DNA of 36,592 bases from Deltaproteobacteria bacterium RIFCSPLOWO2_02_FULL_50_16 (GTDB lineage: Bacteria; UBA10199; 2-02-FULL-50-16), in assembly GCA_001798715.1 (NCBI GenBank), contig MGSF01000002.1, forward strand, positions 1 to 36,592, read 5' to 3'. Shown piece by piece: positions 23,201-30,300 of this stretch (positions within the stretch are counted from its first letter, which is position 1; every line of letters begins with the position of its first letter). Under the pieces are notes generated by a model. That model saw only the letters and a program-made list of their open reading frames with translations. It searched no databases and had not been told where the DNA came from. A program made the translations under genes and the position numbers.

Positions 23201-24728
23201 TCAGGGCCATATTTTTACCGGTCGTAATGGCTCCCCATCCACCGATCGAATGAAGACGTACAGTAATGCTGTCCTTGGGCATGAGATTGGGATTTTCGCT
23301 CCCTCGTAAGGCCAGGTTTTTGATATCAGGATAAAGTTTTTGAATATTTTTTTGATAGGATTCCTGCTCCGGTGTAATGGCTTGATGCCGGACAAAGTCA
23401 ATTGAAAGATAAAACATCTTTCTTTTTTCGCCGGTCTCCAACATGTTTTCGACAGCGGCAATTAATCCTTCGGGCTGGAGATCACGACTCCCCATTCCAA
23501 AGGAAGAGGAATACAGGGGAGGGGCGTCTTTAAGGGTTTTGTAAACGGCATAATCGGGGTAGGGGAGTTGGGGTACATGGGCGGCGCCATTTTCAAGACA
23601 CTTGCTGATAGCAGCACGCGTCTCTCGCATCAAGGGCAGGTCTTCAGCTAAAGGCTGGTCCAACCGCTCGAGGATGGTGACCCCTTTGCGTCCTTTAAGG
23701 ATTTTTCCTATGAGATCTCCGGGGAAGGGACGATACACGGTCATATCCACGACACCGATTTTTAAGTGACGTGTTTTACGAAGATAGTCGGCCACCACCT
23801 CGGCACTGGAAATAACGCTTCCCTGACCCATTAAAATGTAGTCGGCATCATCAGTTTTGTAAGTATTGATGCGATGGTAACGCCGTCCCGTGAGCTCATA
23901 AAACTCGTCCATGACCTGTTCAACGATCTTTTCAATATGGTCAAAGAAGAAGGGGCGTTGGGTGGCCACACTTTGCATGTAGGAATCTTGATTTTGGACG
24001 GGGCCCGACATCACGGGATTATCCACGGTCCACAATTCCGGGATACGACGCCTCGTATTTCCGTAGATGAGGCGTTGTGCCGGAGTAGGGGTGTCGATGA
24101 TATCATCGGGATGACCCAAAAATTCTTCAATCAGCTCTCGTTCGGGAATAAGAACGGACTCCATGAGGTGGGTGGTGAGAAAGCCGTCCTGACCGATGGC
24201 ACCAGGGGTCAGGGAAAGTTCGGCGATCTTGTGAGCGATAAGATTGAGGTCCGCAGCACCCTGGACATCCTTGGCAAAGAGCTGGAAAAAACCGGTATCA
24301 TCGATTGCGTGATAATCATCATGGCCGGCATGGACGTTGAGACTGGTTTTGGTCATGGCGCGGCATCCAATATTAAGGATATAGGTGAGGCGTTTTCCGA
24401 CGGCGGCATAGAGGGACTCGTGCATATAGGCGATTCCCTGACCCGAAGAAAAGTTGGTGGCCCGGAGCCCCGTCATGGCCATCCCTGCCGTAACGGCGGC
24501 GGCGGCGTGTTCGCCTTCTGGTTCGATAAAAATAAGGGGTTTATTGGAGGTGTTGAGATAACCTTGTGCCGTTTCACTGGCCCAGAGTTCCCCCATGGGG
24601 GTTGAGGGGGTGATGGGATAGGCCCCGGCGGCATCGCTCGCATTTCTTTCACACAGGATGACGGCGGTGTTGCCGTCGGTTACATCCTTAATACCAGGGT
24701 ATTTCACCTTCTTGTTTTTCTGATTCAT
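20208..24728 (-). CDS. Pyruvate:ferredoxin oxidoreductase-like 2-oxoacid oxidoreductase (NifJ type, long form)
   Basis: A one-chain thiamine-diphosphate enzyme of the PFOR/NifJ family that would decarboxylate a 2-oxoacid to acyl-CoA and reduce ferredoxin. Domains in order: alpha (YPITPSTPMGELW near residue 37), transketolase-C-like region to about 430, gamma (RLHSIGGWGAITTGKN near 480), ferredoxin-like domain with CTGCGNCWTVCP (about 788) and CKGCMECVVEC (about 928), then TPP-binding beta with CIGCAEK and GDGSMYDIGFQN (about 1190). Typical PFORs have about 1170-1200 residues; this one has 1506, partly from about 120 residues between the two cluster motifs. AAGGA lies seven bases before ATG 24728. 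The substrate may be pyruvate or another 2-oxoacid. Confidence 0.88.
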   Translation of the reverse strand: MNQKNKKVKYPGIKDVTDGNTAVILCERNASDAAGAYPITPSTPMGELWASETAQGYLNTSNKPLIFIEPEGEHAAAAVTAGMAMTGLRATNFSSGQGIAYMHESLYAAVGKRLTYILNIGCRAMTKTSLNVHAGHDDYHAIDDTGFFQLFAKDVQGAADLNLIAHKIAELSLTPGAIGQDGFLTTHLMESVLIPERELIEEFLGHPDDIIDTPTPAQRLIYGNTRRRIPELWTVDNPVMSGPVQNQDSYMQSVATQRPFFFDHIEKIVEQVMDEFYELTGRRYHRINTYKTDDADYILMGQGSVISSAEVVADYLRKTRHLKIGVVDMTVYRPFPGDLIGKILKGRKGVTILERLDQPLAEDLPLMRETRAAISKCLENGAAHVPQLPYPDYAVYKTLKDAPPLYSSSFGMGSRDLQPEGLIAAVENMLETGEKRKMFYLSIDFVRHQAITPEQESYQKNIQKLYPDIKNLALRGSENPNLMPKDSITVRLHSIGGWGAITTGKNMALTLFDLFGYYIKANPKYGSEKKGQPTTFYLSAAKEPIRLNSEYHYVDVVMSPDPKVFGHSNPLSGLKKGGIFVLQSELVSPEKVWDSIPPYFQTIIEDNEIHFYFIDALKIAKEEAQNPELQFRMQGIAFQGCFFAASPIMKATQLSEENLFKAIENQLNDKFGKKGRRVVEDNLRVVKRGFKEIQEVKYKTLKKSKTKETSRENRYEKPLLPIMTERLPVSKTPTTDIRRFWEQTGNFYSGGYSNDSLADPFIALSLIPASTATFRDMTSIRYEYPKWVAEKCTGCGNCWTVCPDSAIPGLVNDVSEIVETTIRRLEKADQPTRLLKKTADTLVKKLHAKICEANDEASVRNLMDQAIAETITESHFDDSEMKELEKGFNLFKNEMSGFEFTITKPFFRVKEKEAPGHGGLLSITVNPQACKGCMECVVECNDHALLTTPETTESADFLRRNWNYWLDLPNTQQKHIKVENLDEAIGSLETILLDKDVYLSMSGGDGACIGCAEKTVIHLFTATITALMQSRIPKHLEKITSLSDRLEFLIKEKLQGNGRGPDPIRIARVQKTLDTLKNLKWQYTQGISGRGRASLGMINNTGCTTVWASTYPLNPYPFPWANHLFQDAASMAMGVFEGHMRKMADGFKAIRIAELELDNAYDPKVHDEFFTYYNWNDFTDEEFLLSPPVVAMGGDGSMYDIGFQNLSRMIMTGRPIKVMIVDTQVYSNTGGQACTSGFVGQISDMADYGKAHKGKEEVRKEISLIGMAHRVPYILQSSMARISHLVEGFIQGLNAKRPALFNIYTTCPPEHGVGDTVSAIQARLALESRAYPHLSYNPDKGKTLSECCDLEGNPDIDQVWSKTTLKYIDDEGKEASMELPITFADFAVTEGRFRKHFKIAPRETWNDTMVPVAEFLDMSEEKRKGRFPFVWVIDENTNKLNRVLVSQPIIQSCEERRDFWIMLRDLAIKPEKVDEQEVTTRVQSEMIERLTSRFMQISGLASRLTN

Positions 24729-24819
24729 AAGTCATTCCTTATAGTTATACTCTCCCTCTTCTCTACGATTTATCCCTCATTGAGATCAAGTAAATATTTC
24801 ACCTCACCATAAAGAGGCT

Positions 24820-24847
24820 AGCATAAGAAAATAAAAATAGAAGTAAA
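24820..24847 (-). promoter_or_regulatory. Possible promoter of the PFOR-like gene
   Basis: On the minus strand TTTACT (24847-24842) and TATGCT (24825-24820) are 16 bp apart in an AT-rich region about 90 bp before the start codon. The match is moderate. Nothing else is apparent in 24729-24896. Confidence 0.3.
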
Positions 24848-24896
24848 TTAATCATATATTTATTACAAATGATTATTTTCAATAAATATCAATAGG

Positions 24897-24974
24897 TTAA
24901 AAGGATGGTGGCCACTTCCCCTTATTAAAGGCCTCATGGGGATCGAGGAGGTGTTTGAATGGGTATCTCGTCTC
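24897..24974 (-). pseudogene. Remnant C-terminus of an FAD-linked oxidase
   Basis: Directly after the TGA of the epimerase, in the same frame, the minus strand reads RYPFKHLLDPHEAFNKGKW... then a TAA. The block HLLDPHEAFNKGK closely resembles the C-terminus of GlcD/alkyl-DHAP-synthase-type FAD oxidases (LDPxxxxNPGK). No start or remaining part of such a gene exists, as the epimerase gene occupies the upstream sequence. I infer a deletion that left only the last ~25 codons. Chance similarity is possible because the segment is short. Confidence 0.5.
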
Positions 24975-25379
24975 TCATGATTTTTCCGACAATTCAATCA
25001 AAACACCCCCCATGGATTTGGGGTGAATAAAGGCGATCTTTCTGCCGTGGGCCCCTAGTTGAGGAGTGGCATCGATGAGTTTGACACCCTCTCGCTTGAG
25101 CTTTTCCAGGTAATTTTCAATGTCGTTAACCTCTAAACAGATGTGATGGATACCGGCCCCTTTTTTTTCAATGAACTTCGCTATGGGACTGTCGGGGGTC
25201 GTGGGGCTAATGAGCTCCAAAAGGGTTGAACCTATTGAAAAAAAAGCCGTTTTGACGTTTTGATCTGCAACGATCTCGACATGTTCGGGATCCTTGCCCA
25301 AGAGTCTTTGATAGAGGGCGATGGCTGTTTCCAGATCTTGGACGGCAATCCCAATATGGTGGATGTATTTAAAGGGCAT
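24975..25379 (-). CDS. mce: Methylmalonyl-CoA epimerase
   Basis: A 134-residue vicinal-oxygen-chelate protein that interconverts (2R)- and (2S)-methylmalonyl-CoA in propionyl-CoA/succinyl-CoA metabolism. Metal ligands and signature segments are visible: HHIGIAVQDLETAI at the start, GAGIHHICLEV in the middle and LIELSEK at the end. The track ORF starts at 25439, but ATG 25379 (MPFKYIHH) has AAGGAA six bases upstream and gives the normal family N-terminus. It lies 13 bp after the CBS gene and is likely co-transcribed. No methylmalonyl-CoA mutase is in the window. Confidence 0.9.
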   Translation of the reverse strand: MPFKYIHHIGIAVQDLETAIALYQRLLGKDPEHVEIVADQNVKTAFFSIGSTLLELISPTTPDSPIAKFIEKKGAGIHHICLEVNDIENYLEKLKREGVKLIDATPQLGAHGRKIAFIHPKSMGGVLIELSEKS

Positions 25380-25392
25380 GATTTCCTTGAAT

Positions 25393-25818
25393 TTAAGAAG
25401 TGTATATGTAGTCTTTAAGTTGCTTGTTTTCGAAATCAACCTCTTCCATTTTTCGACGCAATATATCCCGCATGGTGATCATCCCGATGACCTGATTCTT
25501 GTCTAAAATGGGCATCCGGCGGCATTTTGTCTCATTCATCTTTTGGTAACAGGCCTCGATGGTTTCCTGGATGTCAATAGTGCAGACATTGGGGGTCATG
25601 ACTTTGGCGATTTTTGTTTTTTTAGGATCGAGATCTTTGGCGATCACGGCATTGAGCAAGTCTCGTTCAGTGAAGATGCCGACAAGTTTATTATTATCCA
25701 GGACCAGGACACTTCCGACCTTGGCTTTTAACATGATGTAAGCCGCCTCTGTGACGGTCTTTTCGGGAGAAACAGAGATGACCTCTTTTTTGGGAAAGGA
25801 ATTTGAAAGAAAAGCCAT
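25393..25818 (-). CDS. CBS-domain pair protein
   Basis: A 141-residue cytoplasmic protein made only of two CBS motifs: VISVSPEKTVTEAAYIML...GIFTERDLL, and NVCTIDIQETIEACYQKM...GMITMRDIL. Such stand-alone Bateman modules bind adenosine nucleotides (AMP, ATP, SAM) and regulate partners. TERD and MRD are the usual nucleotide-contact segments. ATG 25818 (MAFLSNSF) follows GGAGG by five bases and is preferred over 25830. It lies between the epimerase and gltD; whether it regulates either is unknown. Confidence 0.88.
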   Translation of the reverse strand: MAFLSNSFPKKEVISVSPEKTVTEAAYIMLKAKVGSVLVLDNNKLVGIFTERDLLNAVIAKDLDPKKTKIAKVMTPNVCTIDIQETIEACYQKMNETKCRRMPILDKNQVIGMITMRDILRRKMEEVDFENKQLKDYIYTS

Positions 25819-25845
25819 AGTTACCTCCATTTTTTGGCAAATAAT

Positions 25846-25894
25846 ATACCCCTGGGGTTTTCAATGTATAGTGGGAAATGGCCGCCTTAGTATA
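25846..25894 (+). repeat. Structured intergenic element, shortened copy 2
   Basis: ATACCCCTGG (25846-25855), GGTTTTC, TGTATAGTGG (25865-25874) and GGCC..CTTAGTATA align with the same blocks in copy 1 (17169-17178, 17217-17226 and onward). The spacing between the first and third block is 19 instead of 48 bases, so about 29 nt including the left arm of the second stem are missing. It lies between gltD and the CBS gene. Confidence 0.55.
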
Positions 25895-25899
25895 GCAGT

Positions 25900-27342
25900 T
25901 TATGGTAAATGAGTCGACCCCATCAGATAACGATCGACAGATTTTGCCGTTTCCCGCCCATCGGCAATACACCAAACTACGAGGGAGGCCCCCCGGGAGA
26001 CATCCCCCGCACTAAAAACACCGGGCATGGAAGTCATGCGGTTCTCGTTGATGTTGACATTTCCTCGTGGATCATAGCCCACTTTGAGATCCTCTAAAAG
26101 ACCTTGGTGAACGGGAGAGACAAAGCCCATGGCAATCAGCACAAGATCGGCCTCGATTTCAAACTCAGATCCGCTCAAGGATTTCATTGTAGGGGGTTTT
26201 CCGGGTTCTTGAGATTTTTCCCATTTTACCTCAACACCGTGAAGCTTTTTCACGGCGCCGTTCTCCCCGGTCAGTCGAGTTGTGCTGATACACCAGCGCC
26301 GCTCACACCCTTCCTTGTGGGAGGTGGAGGTTCGGAGTTCACCCGACCAAAGGGGCCAGGGGGTTGATGGGGGGCGCTCGTCAGGGGGTTTTGGAAGGAT
26401 TTCGAACTGATAAATCTTTTTGGCCCCTTGGCGATGGGCTGTCCCCACGCAATCAGAGCCGGTGTCCCCTCCGCCGATGACAACAACTGTTTTGTTCTTG
26501 GCCAGGATCTCCTCATCAAATACAACGTTTTTTTCTGCGAAACGCCGGTTCTGTTGGGTGAGGTATTCCATGGCAAAGTGGACACCTTTTAGTGTGCGGC
26601 CAGGGATGTCGAGATCTCGCGGATGCCCCGCTCCAATAGCCAAAATTGTGGCATCAAAATCCTTGAGGAGATAATTTCCGATGATATCAACCCCGACATG
26701 AATATTGGGTTTGAAGATCACACCCTCTTCGCGCATTTGTTCAATGCGGAAATCAAGGAGACGCTTCTCTAATTTAAAATCAGGAATCCCATAACGGAGC
26801 AGTCCTCCAAAACGATCCGATTTTTCGTAGATGACTACATGATGTCCCGCCCGTCTCAATTGTTGGGCGGCAGCGAGGCCGGCCGGTCCAGAGCCGATGA
26901 CAGCCACGCGTTTTCCTGTTCGATGTGTGGGAGGTTGTGGTTTGACCCATCCTTCTTTTAAGGCGTGATCGATGATTTCTTTTTCGATTTGTTTGATGGC
27001 GATGGGTTGATCAATGAGCCCGAGGACACAGGCATTTTCGCAGGGAGCGGGGCAGACGCGGCCGGTAAATTCCGGAAAGTTGTTTGTTGAGTGGAGATTT
27101 TGAATCGCCTCTGCCCAGCGACTGTGGTAGACAAACTCATTCCACTCGGGAATGATATTGCCTAAAGGGCATCCTGACTGACAGAAAGGAACCCCGCAAT
27201 CCATACACCGGGCCCCTTGTTCCATCAATTTCTCTTCGGGCAATGGTTTGGTAAATTCCTGATAGTGTTGAACACGTTGACCTACCGGCTCTTCTTCGGG
27301 AATCGCTCTCTTATATTCTAAAAAGCCCGTTAATTTTCCCAT
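25900..27342 (-). CDS. gltD: Glutamate synthase small subunit GltD
   Basis: A 480-residue FAD/NAD(P)H oxidoreductase that passes electrons to the large subunit for glutamate formation. The N-terminal Fe-S cysteines are in CMDCGVPFCQSGCPLGN and VCPAPCENACVLG. The FAD site is VIGSGPAGLAAAQQLRRAG (about 150), the NAD(P) site VVIGGGDTGSDCVG (about 288), and GVFSAGDVSRG near the end is the second FAD contact. Length is normal. It begins 18 bp after the gltB stop, so gltB and gltD form an operon. The ribosome binding site is weak, consistent with coupling to gltB. Confidence 0.95.
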   Translation of the reverse strand: MGKLTGFLEYKRAIPEEEPVGQRVQHYQEFTKPLPEEKLMEQGARCMDCGVPFCQSGCPLGNIIPEWNEFVYHSRWAEAIQNLHSTNNFPEFTGRVCPAPCENACVLGLIDQPIAIKQIEKEIIDHALKEGWVKPQPPTHRTGKRVAVIGSGPAGLAAAQQLRRAGHHVVIYEKSDRFGGLLRYGIPDFKLEKRLLDFRIEQMREEGVIFKPNIHVGVDIIGNYLLKDFDATILAIGAGHPRDLDIPGRTLKGVHFAMEYLTQQNRRFAEKNVVFDEEILAKNKTVVVIGGGDTGSDCVGTAHRQGAKKIYQFEILPKPPDERPPSTPWPLWSGELRTSTSHKEGCERRWCISTTRLTGENGAVKKLHGVEVKWEKSQEPGKPPTMKSLSGSEFEIEADLVLIAMGFVSPVHQGLLEDLKVGYDPRGNVNINENRMTSMPGVFSAGDVSRGASLVVWCIADGRETAKSVDRYLMGSTHLP

Positions 27343-27360
27343 AATAATATCTCAGGTTGA

Positions 27361-30300
27361 TTAGGTAAGGTTGTCGAGCTGTTTTTTAACGTCTCCCTTG
27401 ACGTTGCTGGCCCATTGCATCTGTTCCAGGGCCCTTTTGTAGTCCCGAGGCATAACCTTGACAAACCGGGGCAGAAAATCATTCCAACGATCCAGAAATT
27501 TTTCAGCCAAATGAGAATCCGTGAAACGATAATGATTGCGAATCATGGTAAATAGGGTCTCAATATCATCTTTTGATTCGATGATTTCGAGCTCGATCAG
27601 TTCGGTATTACAATGCCAATTCAGGTCATCTTCAGGATCATAGACATAAGCAATTCCGCCACTCATTCCTGCAGCAAAGTTTCTCCCCGTTTCGCCCAGG
27701 ACCACCACGATGCCTCCCGTCATATATTCGCAGCCATGATCGCCCACACCTTCAATGACGGCCTTGGCCCCAGAGTTACGCACGGCAAAGCGCTCGCCCG
27801 CAATCCCACGAATATAAACTTCGCCATCGGTGGCCCCATAGAGGGCGACGTTTCCAATGATGATATTTTTTTCGGCCTTAAATGAAGAGGCCTTGGGGGG
27901 ATAAACGACGATGCGTCCCCCCGAAAGACCCTTTCCAATATAATCATTGGCATCACCTTCAAGGGTAAAGTCAATTCCCTGAGTGAGAAAGGCGCCAAAA
28001 CTGGGACCGGCAGAACCCTTGAATTTGATCTGGATGGTATGATCCGGGAGTCCCTCGGATCCGTATTTTTGTGTAATTTTGCCACTCAACATGGCCCCAA
28101 CTGTCAAATTTGTATTTTCAATTATCTTTTCAAAGGCCACAGGGGTTTTATTGTGAATAGAATTTTGACATCTCTCAACAAGATCCTCGTCCATGATATT
28201 ATTCATTTCATGATCTTGCTTCTGGGTACAATAAAGAGTGTCACTTTCTCTGGGTTGGACTTGGTGCAAAAGAGTGGAGAGATTAATTTTTTTAATCTTC
28301 CAATGATCAATGTTTTTTCTTACTTGCAGAAGATTTGTGTGGCCAATCAGATCATTAAACTTTTGCACCCCCAGTTGAGCCATGATTTCACGGGCCTCTT
28401 CTGCGACAAAGAAGAAATAGCGGATGATGTATTCAGGGGTCCCTTTAAAATTTTTTCTTAAAACCGGATCTTGAGTCGCAATCCCAACAGGGCAGGTATT
28501 GAGGTGGCATTTTCGCATCATGATGCATCCGCTGGCAATCAGGGGTGCCGTGGCAAAACCAAATTCTTCAGCACCCAGGAGGGCGCCGACAATCACATCG
28601 CGTCCTGTTTTTATCTGCCCATCGGCCTGAAGAACCGTACGACCCCGAAATCCATTGGCGACCAAGGTTTGCTGGGTTTCGGCAATCCCCATCTCCCACG
28701 GGATGCCGGTATGTTTGATGGAGGTTAAGGGTGAGGCGCCCGTGCCTCCGTCATGACCAGAGATCAGGATGTGATCGGCATGGGCCTTGCAAACGCCCGC
28801 AGCAATAGTTCCCACCCCCACCGTCGCGACCAGTTTGACGGAGATCCGAGCCTCTGGATTGATATTTTTGAGATCAAAAATGAGTTGTTTGAGGTCCTCG
28901 ATCGAATAAATATCATGATGGGGAGGAGGGGAGATCAGCCCCACCCCCGGTGTTGATAAGCGGACACGGGCGATGGCCTTATCCACTTTATGTCCAGGGA
29001 GCTGTCCCCCTTCACCGGGTTTGGCCCCTTGGGCAATTTTGATCTGAAGTTCGGTGGCATTGATCAAGTATTCGGCATTGACGCCAAAACGGGCCGAGGC
29101 CACTTGTTTAATGGCACTACGGGCGGAGTCTCCATTGGGGAGAGGTTGATATCTTTGAGGGTCTTCACCGCCTTCGCCGCTATTGCTCTTGCCGCCGATA
29201 CGATTCATGGCAATAGCAAGATTGGTGTGGGCTTCAAGACTTATGGATCCGTAGGACATCGCTCCCGTGACAAACCTTTTGACGATTGCACTTGCGGGTT
29301 CCACCTCATCAATGGGGATTGATTTCTTGGGATCTATTTTGAATTCCAAAAGGCCTCTTAATGTGGCCGTATTTTTATTTTGCTCATTCACAAGGGCCGC
29401 AAATTTTTTATAAGTCGAAGGATCGTCTTTGTTGACGGCGTGCTGTAATGCAGCAATCGTTTGAGGGTTCCACTGATGAAACTCCCCTTGAACGCGAAAA
29501 TGATAGTCTCCTCCAGGACGGAGGACAGAGGGACCCATCTGCGTTTTGGGGTAGGCCTGTTCGTGAAAGAGGAGGGCCTCTTTGGCGATCTCTTCAATGC
29601 CAAGCCCCCCAATGCGGGAGGTTGTCCCGGTAAAATATTTTGAAATAACGGCATTATTCAAGCCCACGGCCTCAAAAATCTGGGATCCTTTATAGCTTTG
29701 AAGGGTGGAAATCCCCATTTTTGAAAGGATTTTGTATAAGGCCTTTTTGATGGCCTTTTTAAATTGATGGATGGCTTCGGTGACATCAGCGATCTCCTTT
29801 AATTTGTGTTGTTCGAAGAGATCTTCGATGGATTCAAAAAGGAGATAAGGGTTGATGGCACAGGCCCCGTAACCCACAAGAAGGGCAAAATGGTGCATTT
29901 CACGGGGGCTCCCACTTTCTAGGATGAGGGCCACCTTGGTGCGTGTCCCCGCACGAATAAGGTGATGATGAAGTCCTGAAATGGCCAAGAGGGCAGGGAT
30001 GGGGACATTTTTTTCATCCACGCCACGGTCACTGAGGATGAGGAGTGCATGTCCCTTTTTTATGGCTTGATCGGCCTGCTTAAAAATGTCTTCCATGACG
30101 GGGGCTAGTCCATTTTCTCCTTCCTTGGCCGGGAAGAGAATAGGGATTGTTGTGGCCTTGAATTCGGGAAGTGGATTATGACGCAGTTGTTCGAGCTCGT
30201 TATTTGTCAGGATGGGGTGATCGATTTGGATACGATGAGCTTGTTCGGGGGTTTCTTCCAGGAGATTTCCCTCAGAACCTAGATAACTGATGAGAGACAT

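Noticed and set aside
21900-24605. Long plus-strand ORFs (up to 243 aa) opposite the PFOR-like gene
   Set aside because: They lie fully within a strongly conserved minus-strand enzyme and show no protein-family features.
24953-25028. Short plus-strand ORF with GGAGG before ATG near 24973
   Set aside because: About 20 codons, opposite to the epimerase 3' end; the apparent ribosome site is the complement of the oxidase remnant codons.
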